This document shows positions 15,363 to 24,345 of a DNA stretch of 64,000 nt, in pieces. Position 1 is the stretch's first letter. Each line of letters opens with the position of its first letter. Source of the stretch: Kribbella antiqua (lineage in GTDB: Bacteria > Actinomycetota > Actinomycetes > Propionibacteriales > Kribbellaceae); the NCBI RefSeq assembly GCF_004345665.1, contig NZ_SLWR01000013.1, positions 1 through 64,000 on the forward strand, in the 5' to 3' direction. Under the pieces are notes generated by a model. The model worked only from the letters and a program-made list of their open reading frames with translations. It had not been told where the DNA came from and searched no databases. The position numbers and the translations under genes were made by a program.

Positions 15363-17147
15363 ATGAAGCCGATCGCCGACTATGGGCTGCTGGGTGACAC
15401 CCGCACCGCGGCACTCGTGTCCAGCGACGGCTCACTCGACTGGCTGTGCGCGCCGCGCTTCGACGGCACCCCGGTCTTCGGAGCACTTGTCGGCGGTCCT
15501 GACGCAGGCAGATTCCGGTTGGGACCAGCCGCCACCGCCACTGTTGTCGAGCGCAAGTACCGCCTCCACACCGCGACCCTGGAGACCACCTGGGCGACGC
15601 CCCGCGGCAAGCTGACACTGACCGAGGCGATGGTGGCCGAGGTAGCCGGACGCCTGTTGCCTGCGACGGTCCTCGTGCGGCGATTGTCCGCCGAGAGCGG
15701 CGCCGTCGAGGCTCTGGTCGAGTTCGACCCGCGCCGCGGTCAGGAGCACACCCGGCCGCGCAGCCGACGCCGCGGTCAGGATCTCGTCTGCGAGTGGGGC
15801 GCGCTGGCGATGTCGCTGAGCTGCGATGCCGGCCCGGCCATCGAGCCCGGTATGCCGACGCCCTTCACGGTCACCCCTGATCGGCCGGTCACGTTCGTCC
15901 TCACCGTCGCGCATCGGGAACCGCTGGTCCATGTTCAGGCTGCCGCCGCCTGGGCGCTTCTCACCGAGGACGAGAGCCGGTGGCGTGCCTGGACGGCTCG
16001 GGTCGACCAGGAGCTGCCCTTTCGTGAGGAGGTGCTTCGCAGCCTGCTGACGCTGCGCCTGTTGACGTACTCGCCGTCCGGTGCGCCTGTGGCCGCCCCG
16101 ACCACCTCGCTACCCGAGCAGCTCGGCGGGGTGCGGAACTGGGACTACCGCTTTGCCTGGCCCCGGGACGCAAGCATCGGGATCGCGGCGTTCCTCGGTG
16201 TCGGCATGGTTGAGGAAGCCCGAGGGTTCCTGTGGTGGTTGCTGCACGCGAGCCGCCTGCAACGTCCCCGGCTACCGGTTCTCCTCACCTTGGACGGTCG
16301 ACAAGCACCCCCAGAACGTGGCCTGCGAAACTGGCCGGGCTACGCCGGCAGTGTCCCGGTCCGGGTGGGCAATGGCGCCGCCCAGCAACATCAACTTGAC
16401 GGCTACGGATGGGTGCTCGACGCCGCCTGGACCCTCGTGCAGGCGGGTCATCCGTTGTACTCCGAAACGTGGCGCGCGATGCGAGGTTTCGCCGACCTGG
16501 TTGCGCGACGGTGGAGTGAGCCGGACGCAGGCATCTGGGAGGTCCGCGGGGACCAGGTCCATCACGTGCATTCCAAGCTGATGGCCTGGCTGGCGCTCGA
16601 CCGAGCCCTGCGGATCGCCGAGACGCACCGGCTCTCCGACCGTCGGCGGCGCCGCTGGCAGGCCGCCCGCGAGGCGATCCGCATTGAGGTCAAGAAGCTG
16701 GGTTTCGACACCAGTATCGGTAGCTACACCAGAAGCTACGGGTCACAAGAGCTGGATGCCGCTGTCCTCATCCTGCCCCGGATCGGACTCGAGGAGCGCG
16801 GATCACCGCGGGTCCGCGGGACAGTGGATGCCATCCGCAGCCAACTGAGTGCCACGGGTCCCTTGCTGTACCGATACCCACCGGGGCGTGACGGGCTGCC
16901 GGGCACCGAAGGCGCGTTCTTGCCCTGTTCCTTCTGGCTGGTTGACGCGCTGGCGCTTGATGACCGCCGGTGCGAGGCCGTCGACCTGTTCACCGAACTG
17001 CTGGACCGCGCCAGTCCGTTGGGCCTGTACGCCGAAGAGCTGGACCCCAAGACCGGCGAACAACTCGGCAACTACCCGCAGGCGCTGACACACGCCGCCC
17101 TCATCCAGGCTGCTCTCGCGCTCCGGGACCTCCCGCCTGTCTCGTGA
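15363..17147 (+). CDS. Glycoside hydrolase family 15 (glucoamylase/trehalase-like)
   Basis: 594 residues from ATG 15363, where the typical family start (MKPIADYGLLGDTRTAALVSSDGSLDWLC) appears. An N-terminal beta-sandwich is followed by the (alpha/alpha)6 barrel with GVRNWDYRFAWPRDASI, the DGYGWVLDAAW segment, a catalytic-acid-type region (WSEPDAGIWEVRG) and a C-terminal EEL.P..G..LGNYPQALTH segment. Actinobacterial members hydrolyse trehalose or alpha-glucans in the cytoplasm; no signal peptide is present. Substrate choice cannot be fixed from sequence. It is coupled to the membrane gene upstream. Confidence 0.92.
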   Translation: MKPIADYGLLGDTRTAALVSSDGSLDWLCAPRFDGTPVFGALVGGPDAGRFRLGPAATATVVERKYRLHTATLETTWATPRGKLTLTEAMVAEVAGRLLPATVLVRRLSAESGAVEALVEFDPRRGQEHTRPRSRRRGQDLVCEWGALAMSLSCDAGPAIEPGMPTPFTVTPDRPVTFVLTVAHREPLVHVQAAAAWALLTEDESRWRAWTARVDQELPFREEVLRSLLTLRLLTYSPSGAPVAAPTTSLPEQLGGVRNWDYRFAWPRDASIGIAAFLGVGMVEEARGFLWWLLHASRLQRPRLPVLLTLDGRQAPPERGLRNWPGYAGSVPVRVGNGAAQQHQLDGYGWVLDAAWTLVQAGHPLYSETWRAMRGFADLVARRWSEPDAGIWEVRGDQVHHVHSKLMAWLALDRALRIAETHRLSDRRRRRWQAAREAIRIEVKKLGFDTSIGSYTRSYGSQELDAAVLILPRIGLEERGSPRVRGTVDAIRSQLSATGPLLYRYPPGRDGLPGTEGAFLPCSFWLVDALALDDRRCEAVDLFTELLDRASPLGLYAEELDPKTGEQLGNYPQALTHAALIQAALALRDLPPVS

Positions 17148-17294
17148 CGTGCCTGCCAGACAGTAAGGTCCGGAACTTCGCATCCGCCCAACTGCCCTGA
17201 GCAGGGCACCCCGGTCGTCGAACCCGCACCCCAAGGCGTCGCGCCGCGCCACAAACGTTCGGTTGAGAACGACCCTTTCGGGCCAGCTGCACCA

Positions 17295-17373
17295 TTGCCG
17301 GTTCCCGGCAATCAACGAGATGCGACCTTCGCCGAAGGTGCCAATACCCGGCGAAGCGACGTAACGGCAGTGT
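17295..17373 (+). promoter_or_regulatory. Regulon promoter B (A/V-ATPase operon)
   Basis: TTGCCGG-ttc-CCGGCAA at 17295-17311 is a perfect repeat, extended to ATTGCCGG/CCGGCAAT. TTCGCCGA follows at 17328-17335 (itself in an ACCTTCG-c-CGAAGGT repeat), then TACCCG at 17345-17350, a 17-nt gap and CAGTGT at 17368-17373. The first ATPase gene starts 35 bp after the -10-like element. Confidence 0.78.
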
Positions 17374-17407
17374 CAGAGGTACCCGATCACGCATCCGGGA
17401 GTGTGCC

Positions 17408-18076
17408 ATGCAATCCCTTGTTGCTACCCGAAGTGAGCTGCTGGACCGCCGGCGGCGGGCGGCCTTCGTCGCTCAAGGCCGCGATCTGCTCAAAGACAAA
17501 CGAACCGCGCTGGTGCGGGAGTTCCGCCACCACCAGACCGAGCTCCTGGACGGACTGGAACGGCTGCGGACCCTCGCAGTTCAAGCCCGGCAGCACCTCG
17601 ACGAGGCCACCGCCGTGCGTGGCCCGGAGACACTCGCATCGGGAGCGCTGGCCGCCGCGACAGGGATCGGCGCGGAGCTGCGGTCTCGGACTGTGGCCGG
17701 TGTTCATGTGTTCGACCTGCGCCACGACCCTGTCCGCCGCAACGCAGGCACCCGCGGCTGGGCACCCGCCCTGGCCTCGGCCCACCTCGACACCGTCGCA
17801 CTGGCCTACGAGGAGCAACTCGAGTGGCTGCTAGATCTGTGTGCGGTCGAGTTGAGCGTGCGCCGGCTGGCCACGGAGATCGCCCGGACCACCACGCAGG
17901 TCAATGCCTTGGACAACATCGTGCTCCCTCAGTTGCACGACGAGGCGCGCCGGATCGCGCTCACGCTGGACGAGCGCGAACGCGAGGAGCACGCCCGGCT
18001 CAGACGCGCCCGGACCCGCCGGGCCTCCCGCGATGCGACCAGCGACAGGCTCGACCGCAGTCGGAGCGCGGCATGA
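17408..18076 (+). CDS. atpD: A/V-type ATP synthase subunit D
   Basis: 222 residues; ATG with GGGAG upstream. It has the subunit D signature: an N-terminal coiled coil with KDKRTALVREF and a C-terminal NALDNIVLPQLHDEARRIALTLDEREREEHARLRR. Subunit D is the central rotor shaft linking the A3B3 head to the membrane rotor. In most bacterial and archaeal operons it comes last; here it is first. The ATGA overlap couples it to the next gene. Confidence 0.92.
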   Translation: MQSLVATRSELLDRRRRAAFVAQGRDLLKDKRTALVREFRHHQTELLDGLERLRTLAVQARQHLDEATAVRGPETLASGALAAATGIGAELRSRTVAGVHVFDLRHDPVRRNAGTRGWAPALASAHLDTVALAYEEQLEWLLDLCAVELSVRRLATEIARTTTQVNALDNIVLPQLHDEARRIALTLDEREREEHARLRRARTRRASRDATSDRLDRSRSAA

Positions 18077-18453
18077 GCCGCGGGCACGATGACAGCGACA
18101 CGGTCGCCCAGGCGACGCCGCACGAGTTGGTACGCGAGCTTGAGAACTCGATCGCCGCCCGGCTGGCCGCGGCGAACCGGGCCGGCGATGAGGTGGCACT
18201 AGCTCAAGTGCAGGCGGATCACCTCATCGCCGAGGCCGAAGGGCAGGCGGCGGAGGAGGCGCGGCAACGGACAGCCGCGATCCTGTCCGCCGCCCGCGCC
18301 GAGGCCGCGCGGTTGACCGAAGCCGGCGTCCGCCGCGCAGCCGAGTTGACCGCGGTCGCCACCCGGCGCCGTGACCAGGACGTCGCCACTGTCGTCGCCG
18401 CGGTGCTGCCGCAACAGATACGGTCATCGCTGGACGAGGTGAGCCGACCATGA
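18073..18453 (+). CDS. A/V-type ATPase peripheral stalk subunit (G/H type)
   Basis: 126 residues, almost entirely helical and rich in Ala/Glu/Arg (AEAEGQAAEEARQRTAAILSAARAEAARLTEAG), as in the stalk subunit that pairs with E. Assignment rests on this coiled-coil pattern and its place between D and I. It overlaps both neighbours (ATGA). Confidence 0.75.
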   Translation: MSRGHDDSDTVAQATPHELVRELENSIAARLAAANRAGDEVALAQVQADHLIAEAEGQAAEEARQRTAAILSAARAEAARLTEAGVRRAAELTAVATRRRDQDVATVVAAVLPQQIRSSLDEVSRP

Positions 18454-20387
18454 TGGTCCGCCTCACGCAGCTCGAGGTCGTCGGGCTTCGGCCGCGCCTG
18501 GACGACGCCCTGACAGCCTTGCAGGAACTGCGGCTGGCCGAGGTGGTGGCCATCGTCGATCCCGGCGAGACCCCGCCCGACCTGGCGGATCTCATCGCCC
18601 GCGCTGACGCCATGCTCGAGCTCGTCGACCAGTCCGCGACCGGCACCGTGCTCAGCGACACCGCCCTACAGGCCACCCTCGACCACCTCGAACCCCAGGT
18701 GGCAAAGCTGCTGGCCGAAGAAGAGGAACTTCGCGCCGAGGTCGAGGCACTGCCCCGATCCATCGATGCCCTCGACGCGCTGCAGCCGCTCGTACCCGAA
18801 CTAGGCCGGCTGGATGACCGGCAGCTGGCGAACCTTGGCCTGGCCAGTATGGCGCTGGTCCTCGACGACCCGGACCTGCGCGTCGTCCCCGAGCTGACCC
18901 GGCAACTCGCCGAACTGCTCGGCCGAGGACACCTGATGGTCACCTCCGCCGCGATGCCCGGCAGCCCGGTCGGCTGTCTGTTGGTTCTTCGCCGCGGTGA
19001 CCTGCCCGACGTCCACGCGCTGCTCGGCACGGAGAGGATCGTCGAGGTAGGTGTCCCGGCTGCCTACGCTGGCAAGTCGCTGCGCGCGACTGTCGAGGCG
19101 ATGCGGGACCGACTCGCCGCTTTGCCTGGCGAAGGTGACCGCGTCCAGGCCGAGCTGGCCGCCACGGTCAATCCGGTCGCGGGGTCGCTGCAGGCGACCA
19201 TCGCCGCGTTGCGGGCTCGCGCTGAGCGAGCTGTGGCGGCCACGCAGGCTGACCTGTCGTCTCGCACGTTCGTTCTCAGGCTGTGGGTCCCGGCCAAACA
19301 GACCGTGAGGGTCGAGCAGGCGCTGACCGCCCGGCTCGGCCAGTCCGTCGCTGTCGAGCGCCTCGACACCGGTGAATCGGTCGAGGACCAACCGGTGCTG
19401 CTGCGGAACCGGCCCGGCTGGCAGCCGTTTCAGCAGTTGGTCGGGCTGTTGTCCTGGCCGGCGCGCGGCGACCTGGACCCGACGGGTCTGACGGCGCTGG
19501 TGTTGCCGATCTTCTTCGGCGTCATGGTTGGAGACGTCGTTTACGGCGCACTGCTGCTGGCGGCCGCGTGGTGGCTCAGATCGCACTGGGCGAAGAAGAG
19601 CACCATCGGCGAGGTCGGCCGGGTGATGATGCTCGGCGGAGCCTGGACGGTCCTGTTCGGGGTTCTGTACGGCGAAGCACTCGGCAGCCTGGGCCACAGC
19701 ATCGGCATGCCGGCGCTGTGGTTCTACCGAGGCGGCCCGACCGCCCTTCAGCCGTTGCTGCTGTTCGCCTTGGCCATCGGCCTCGTCCATGTCGCCTTGG
19801 GGTTGCTGCTGGGCGTATGGACGGCCGCCCGCGGACATCACCGTCGGCATCTGGCCTCGAAACTAGGAACCCTTCTGGTGCTGGCCGGGCTGTTCGGGTT
19901 GGCCGGTGTCACCGCCGCGGGCTTCCCCGCACAGGTATTGACTCCTGCGGTTGCCGCGCTCGTCGTCGGTGTCGTCGTGGCCTGCGTGTCCCAGGGCGCC
20001 CTCGGACTGCTGCTGGGCCCGCTCGATCTGCTCGGTGCCCTCGGCAACGTCTTGTCGTACCTGCGGCTGGCGGCGGTCGGGCTCGCTTCGACGTACCTGG
20101 CCGAGGTCGCCAACCAGCTCGGCGCCCGTGGACCGCTGCTGCTCGGACTCCTCGTGGCCACCTTGTTCCATGCGCTGAATCTCGCCTTGGCGGCGTTCAG
20201 CCCGACGATCCAGGCACTTCGGCTGCACTACGTCGAGTTCTACGGGCAGTTCTACGAGGGCGGCGGCCGGCTCTTCGCACCTCTCGGCGGTTCTGTTGCC
20301 CCGAGCCCCGAGTCCGAGGGCGTCGCTGCGCTGCCTACCCCCGCCATCAACGCACCCGAGCCGGTCCCGGCCGGGTCATCTGTCTGA
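18450..20387 (+). CDS. atpI: A/V-type ATP synthase subunit I (a)
   Basis: 645 residues. The cytoplasmic N-terminal half has helical hairpins that hold the peripheral stalks. The C-terminal half has about seven to eight membrane helices (GDVVYGALLLAAAWW, GVLYGEALGSLG, NVLSYLRLAAVGLASTYLAEV, HALNLALAAFSPTIQALRLHYVEFYGQFYEGGG). The last segment contains the essential Arg and the family-typical RLHYVEFF-like sequence. It forms the ion half-channels next to the K ring. Confidence 0.94.
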   Translation: MMVRLTQLEVVGLRPRLDDALTALQELRLAEVVAIVDPGETPPDLADLIARADAMLELVDQSATGTVLSDTALQATLDHLEPQVAKLLAEEEELRAEVEALPRSIDALDALQPLVPELGRLDDRQLANLGLASMALVLDDPDLRVVPELTRQLAELLGRGHLMVTSAAMPGSPVGCLLVLRRGDLPDVHALLGTERIVEVGVPAAYAGKSLRATVEAMRDRLAALPGEGDRVQAELAATVNPVAGSLQATIAALRARAERAVAATQADLSSRTFVLRLWVPAKQTVRVEQALTARLGQSVAVERLDTGESVEDQPVLLRNRPGWQPFQQLVGLLSWPARGDLDPTGLTALVLPIFFGVMVGDVVYGALLLAAAWWLRSHWAKKSTIGEVGRVMMLGGAWTVLFGVLYGEALGSLGHSIGMPALWFYRGGPTALQPLLLFALAIGLVHVALGLLLGVWTAARGHHRRHLASKLGTLLVLAGLFGLAGVTAAGFPAQVLTPAVAALVVGVVVACVSQGALGLLLGPLDLLGALGNVLSYLRLAAVGLASTYLAEVANQLGARGPLLLGLLVATLFHALNLALAAFSPTIQALRLHYVEFYGQFYEGGGRLFAPLGGSVAPSPESEGVAALPTPAINAPEPVPAGSSV

Positions 20388-20400
20388 AAGGACGAACATC

Positions 20401-20625
20401 ATGGAACTCGGACTGATCGCCCTCGCCGCCGGCCTCGCCGTCGGCCTGTCCGCACTGGCTACCGGCTACGCCCAGGCGCGGATCGGGGCCGCGGCTATGG
20501 GCGCGGTAGCGGAGAAACCTGAACTGACCGGCCGCGCGATCCTGCTGGTCGCCATCCCGGAGACGCTGGTCATCCTCGGGTTCGCGGTCTCGGCGATGAT
20601 CATCCTGCTCCTCGGCGGCAAGTGA
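20401..20625 (+). CDS. atpK: A/V-type ATP synthase subunit K (proteolipid c)
   Basis: 74 residues, a single two-helix hairpin, in contrast to the four-helix 16-kDa K subunits of some bacteria. ATG has AAAGGA upstream. Helix 1 is rich in small residues (GLAVGLSALATGYAQARIGAAAMG); helix 2 carries the ion-binding glutamate in AIPETLVILGF (about Glu54). One carboxylate per hairpin gives a high ion-to-ATP ratio, which suits ATP synthesis. H+ versus Na+ use cannot be settled here. Confidence 0.92.
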   Translation: MELGLIALAAGLAVGLSALATGYAQARIGAAAMGAVAEKPELTGRAILLVAIPETLVILGFAVSAMIILLLGGK

Positions 20626-21188
20626 TGGCGCTGCGCGATCTGCTCACCGCGCTGGAGGAAGAAGGCGCAGCAGAGCACGAGCGGGCTCAGCAGGACAGGC
20701 GCCGGCAAGCAGCTCAGCTTCTTGTCGATGCCCAGGAGCGGGCCGACAAGATCCATCAGGACGTCGTGGCAGCGGCCGAAACCGCGGCCCGGCAGGAGGC
20801 CGAGGATCTGTTGGTCACCGCGCGGTTCAGCGCCCGCCGGGCCGTCCGCACCGCGCGCGACGACGCATTGGAGGAGGACCTCGGCCAGGTACGCGAGCAA
20901 CTGCTCGCCGTGCCCGGCAGCCCGGACGGCCCGACGATGGCAGCCGCCTGCCTGCACGAAGCCGTCGCGGCGATGCCGCAGGCCACAACGGTGCACGTTC
21001 ACCCGGCCGACGCCGCGACGCTGAGGCGCGAAACCACGGTCCCGATCGTCGCCGACCTCGAACACGGCGGCGCCATCGCCGAGGACGACCAGGGCCGCTA
21101 CGTCGACAACACCTACCTCACCCGGCTGGCGAACACCTGGCCGGGGATCCGTGCCGGACTGAGCAGCTCCTGGAATCAGGACTCATGA
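20625..21188 (+). CDS. atpE: A/V-type ATP synthase subunit E
   Basis: 187 residues from ATG 20625 (overlapping the K stop by one base); GTG 20622 is an alternative. The N-terminal long helix (EHERAQQDRRRQAAQLLVDAQERADKI) forms the peripheral stalk. The C-terminal globular domain reads TVHVHPADAATL .. VADLEHGGAIAEDDQGRYVDNTYLTRL, the typical subunit E ending that binds subunit B. Confidence 0.88.
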   Translation: MALRDLLTALEEEGAAEHERAQQDRRRQAAQLLVDAQERADKIHQDVVAAAETAARQEAEDLLVTARFSARRAVRTARDDALEEDLGQVREQLLAVPGSPDGPTMAAACLHEAVAAMPQATTVHVHPADAATLRRETTVPIVADLEHGGAIAEDDQGRYVDNTYLTRLANTWPGIRAGLSSSWNQDS

Positions 21189-22192
21189 CGCCCCGGGCCG
21201 ACTTCATCGCCGGCAACACCCGACTCAGAGCGAGGCTGTCCGCGTTGCTCGGCCCAGTCGACTACGACCAACTCGCCGGCGTCTCCCGCGAGGCGGTCGC
21301 CGAACGGCTCGCCGGGTCGATCTACCGTCCCTATCTGAACCGCGACCAAGCAGGCGACCGCCAACTCCTCGAAGCAGCCGGGCACCGACTGCGGGACCTG
21401 CTGCGCGGAGTGCGTGGACTGTACGGCGGCACGGCCGGCACCGCGGTTGGGGTGCTGCTGGCCCGGCACGACCTGCACGACACACTTGCGCTGCTGCGGG
21501 GAGCACGCACCGGACAGCCGGTCGCCGTCCGGCTCGCGGCGGTGATGGGTGTTGGTGCGCTCGACCAGCAAACCGCCGCCGATATCGCCGCAGCACCGGA
21601 CGGCGCAACAGCCGTCCTGCGCCTGACCACACACCGGCTCCCCGACCCGCTGACCGCCCGGGCACTGCCGGCGGCCTGGGAGCACTACGAGCTACACGGC
21701 GACCCAGACGAGTTCGAGACCACCATCGCGGCAGCCGCGATCGACGGCTGGACCGACCGTCTGGAATGGGTCGGCCGTGCCGCATGCCCCGTCCTGGAGG
21801 TTGTCCAAGCCGGGTGCGACCGGGCCAACCTTCTCGCCGTACTGCGCGACCCAGCGCTGGAGATGCCGCGGCTCCTCCCCACCGGACTGGTGCCCGAATC
21901 GGCGTTGCTGGCCGCCCGACGAGGCGACCCGCAGCCGGCGGTGGCGGCCCGCCCCGGCTGGCGGCAACCTCTCGAACGGCACCTCCGCGACGAAGACCTC
22001 ACCGCGCTCGAATGGAACCTGGACGTCGCCGTGTGGCGCCAGACCGTGCGCGGCCTGCGACGCGGCGACCCCCTCGGTGCGCACATCCCCGTCGGCTACG
22101 TGCTGGCCGCCGAATGCGAGGCGCGCACTGTCCGGCTCCTCCTCGCCGGCCTCGCCCCCCGCTACGACCTCCGAGACCTGCTTGTCCGATGA
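21185..22192 (+). CDS. atpC: A/V-type ATP synthase subunit C
   Basis: 335 residues, alpha-helical, with AC39-family features (GNTRLRARLSALLGP, an internal repeat structure, and WNLDVAVWRQTVRGLRRGDPLGAHIPVGYVLAAECEARTVRLLLAG at the C-terminus). Subunit C is the funnel that joins the shaft to the K ring. It overlaps the E gene by ATGA and is separated from F by 27 bp. Confidence 0.88.
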   Translation: MTPRADFIAGNTRLRARLSALLGPVDYDQLAGVSREAVAERLAGSIYRPYLNRDQAGDRQLLEAAGHRLRDLLRGVRGLYGGTAGTAVGVLLARHDLHDTLALLRGARTGQPVAVRLAAVMGVGALDQQTAADIAAAPDGATAVLRLTTHRLPDPLTARALPAAWEHYELHGDPDEFETTIAAAAIDGWTDRLEWVGRAACPVLEVVQAGCDRANLLAVLRDPALEMPRLLPTGLVPESALLAARRGDPQPAVAARPGWRQPLERHLRDEDLTALEWNLDVAVWRQTVRGLRRGDPLGAHIPVGYVLAAECEARTVRLLLAGLAPRYDLRDLLVR

Positions 22193-22219
22193 CCACGACA
22201 CAGACCGGAAGGACCAGCC

Positions 22220-22561
22220 ATGAGTGACGCGCTCGTCATCGCAACCCCCATGACCGCCATCGGCTACCTCCTCGGCGGCGCACGGACGGTCACGGCCGTC
22301 GATGCCAACGAGACCATCGCCGCCGTCGCCGCAGCAATCGCGGACCGCCGGGCCGCTGTCGTCGCCGTCCACGGAGCACTCTGGTCAGCCGTCGCACCGC
22401 AGGTTCGCGCCGCCTGGGCCAAGCAGACCAGCCCACTCATCCTCAGCCTCCCGGACGAGGACGGCGACGTCTCCGCAGCCAACGACGCGGCGCTCCGCGA
22501 CCTGCTGGCCCGCGCGGTTGGCTATCAGATCACCTTCACGCCAAGCGGAGGCACCCCATGA
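22220..22561 (+). CDS. atpF: A/V-type ATP synthase subunit F
   Basis: 113 residues with GGAAGGA upstream. Small CheY-like fold: IATPMTAIGYLLGG at the N-terminus, then alternating strands and helices, ending AVGYQITF. Subunit F completes the central stalk with D. The stop overlaps the A subunit start. Confidence 0.87.
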   Translation: MSDALVIATPMTAIGYLLGGARTVTAVDANETIAAVAAAIADRRAAVVAVHGALWSAVAPQVRAAWAKQTSPLILSLPDEDGDVSAANDAALRDLLARAVGYQITFTPSGGTP

Positions 22562-24345
22562 CCACGACAGACCCAGCGTCACGGGAGTCCTGGAGTGGAA
22601 ACAGGCGTGTGGCCACCGACAGCGGACGAGTGGTGAGGATCTCCGGCCCCGTCGTCAGCGCCACCGGCCTGCCCCACACCCGCCTGTTCGACGTGGTCCG
22701 GGTCGGCGTCGAACAACTCCTCGGAGAGGTCATCAAGATCGACGGCGACCTGGTGGTCACGCAGGTCTTCGAGAACACCACCGGACTACAGGTCGGCGAA
22801 CCGGTCGAGGCGACCGGCGAACCCCTGTACGCCGAACTCGGCCCCGGACTCCTCGGCGCGATCCTCGACGGCACCCAACGACCGCTGCAGAATCTCAGCA
22901 CGGACGGCGCCCTGTACATCGCCAGAGGCGCAGACCCGCCCCGCCTGGACCGCGACCTCCGCTGGGACTTCCGGCCCGCCGTCGATGTCGGGGACCGGGT
23001 CGGACCCGGTGATCTTCTCGGATCGGTCCCGGAGGGGCGCGCCATCGAGCATCGGATCCTGGTGCCAACAGGCGTCAGTGGGGTGGTCACCTCAGTCCGG
23101 CCCGAGCCGTCCACCATCCTCGATCCTGTCGTCGACGTCGATGGGCACCCGGTGGCGATGCTGCGTCGGTGGCCGTTACGCCGGGCCCGCCCGGTCGCGA
23201 ACCGGCTGCCGCTCACCGTGCCGCTGATCACCGGCCAGCGGGTCCTCGACCTGCTCTTCCCGGTCGCCCGCGGCGGAAGCGCCATCATCCCCGGCGGTTT
23301 CGGGACCGGCAAGACCGTGCTGGAACAGGCCCTCGCCAAGTTCTCCACCGCCGACATCGTCGTCTACGTCGGTTGCGGCGAACGCGGCAACGAACTGACC
23401 GAGGTGCTCGAGGAGTTCCCCGAGCTGTCCGATCCGCGCACCGGCGCCCCGCTGATGGAGCGCACCGTGCTGATCGCGAACACGTCCAACATGCCGGTCG
23501 CGGCCCGGGAAGCCAGCATCTACAGCGGGATCACGATCGCAGAGTACTACCGGGACCAGGGCTACGACGTCGCCATGATGGCCGACTCGACCAGCCGGTG
23601 GGGCGAGGCATTGCGCGAGGTGTCGAGCCGACTGGAGGAGATGCCGGCCGAGGACGGCTACCCGGCCTACCTGGCCACACGACTGGCCGGCTTCTACGAA
23701 CGGGCCGGCGCGGTGACATGCCTCGGTACACCGGAACGCACCGGCGCGGTGACGATCGTCGGCGCCGTTTCACCGGCTGGCGGGGATTTCTCCGAGCCGA
23801 TCACCCAGAACAGCCTGCGACTCGCCGGTTGCTTCTGGGCGCTCGACACGGCGCTGTCCCGGCAACGTCACTTCCCGGCCGTGAACTGGCTGCGCAGTTT
23901 CTCGCAGTACGGCCTCGACGAATGGTTCGACCGAGAGATCGGCTCGGACTGGTCGCCGCTGCGCCGGTGGGCATCAGCAGCGCTGCAAGACGAAGGCGCC
24001 TTGCAGGAGGTGGTATCGCTGCTCGGCGTCGAAGCGCTGGCCGCCGAGCAACGGATCACCCTGCGCATCGGGCAAGCCTTGCGAGAAGACCTGCTCCAAC
24101 AGTCCTCGTTCGACGACCTCGACGCCTCCTGTCCACCCCAACGGTTGCTGGCCATGCTGCGCGTCATCCACGAGACCGGCGCCGCGATGCGCTCAGCACA
24201 CCAGCGGGGCGTCGCCATCACCGCGATCACCTCCGCGGCCGTGCTGACCGAGCTCGGCCGGATGCGCCGCTGGCCCCCTGACCACGTCGACGACTCTGCA
24301 ACCCGCCTCATCCAGCGGATAGCCGAAGAAATGAGCTCGCTGTGA
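22558..24345 (+). CDS. atpA: A/V-type ATP synthase catalytic subunit A
   Basis: 595 residues. The N-terminal beta-barrel (GRVVRISGPVVSATGLP) is followed by the A-type non-homologous insert, Walker A GGFGTGKT at about 246-253, the catalytic glutamate region (GCGERGNELTEVLEEFPEL) and the SRWGEALREVSSRLEEMP motif. It hydrolyses or makes ATP in the cytoplasmic head. The length is normal. The first 17 residues are a short hydrophilic extension. Confidence 0.96.
   Translation: MTTTDPASRESWSGNRRVATDSGRVVRISGPVVSATGLPHTRLFDVVRVGVEQLLGEVIKIDGDLVVTQVFENTTGLQVGEPVEATGEPLYAELGPGLLGAILDGTQRPLQNLSTDGALYIARGADPPRLDRDLRWDFRPAVDVGDRVGPGDLLGSVPEGRAIEHRILVPTGVSGVVTSVRPEPSTILDPVVDVDGHPVAMLRRWPLRRARPVANRLPLTVPLITGQRVLDLLFPVARGGSAIIPGGFGTGKTVLEQALAKFSTADIVVYVGCGERGNELTEVLEEFPELSDPRTGAPLMERTVLIANTSNMPVAAREASIYSGITIAEYYRDQGYDVAMMADSTSRWGEALREVSSRLEEMPAEDGYPAYLATRLAGFYERAGAVTCLGTPERTGAVTIVGAVSPAGGDFSEPITQNSLRLAGCFWALDTALSRQRHFPAVNWLRSFSQYGLDEWFDREIGSDWSPLRRWASAALQDEGALQEVVSLLGVEALAAEQRITLRIGQALREDLLQQSSFDDLDASCPPQRLLAMLRVIHETGAAMRSAHQRGVAITAITSAAVLTELGRMRRWPPDHVDDSATRLIQRIAEEMSSL

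Noticed and set aside
23169..24281. A long +2-frame open frame inside atpA
   Set aside because: Arg/Gly/His-rich shadow of the catalytic subunit gene; no independent features.
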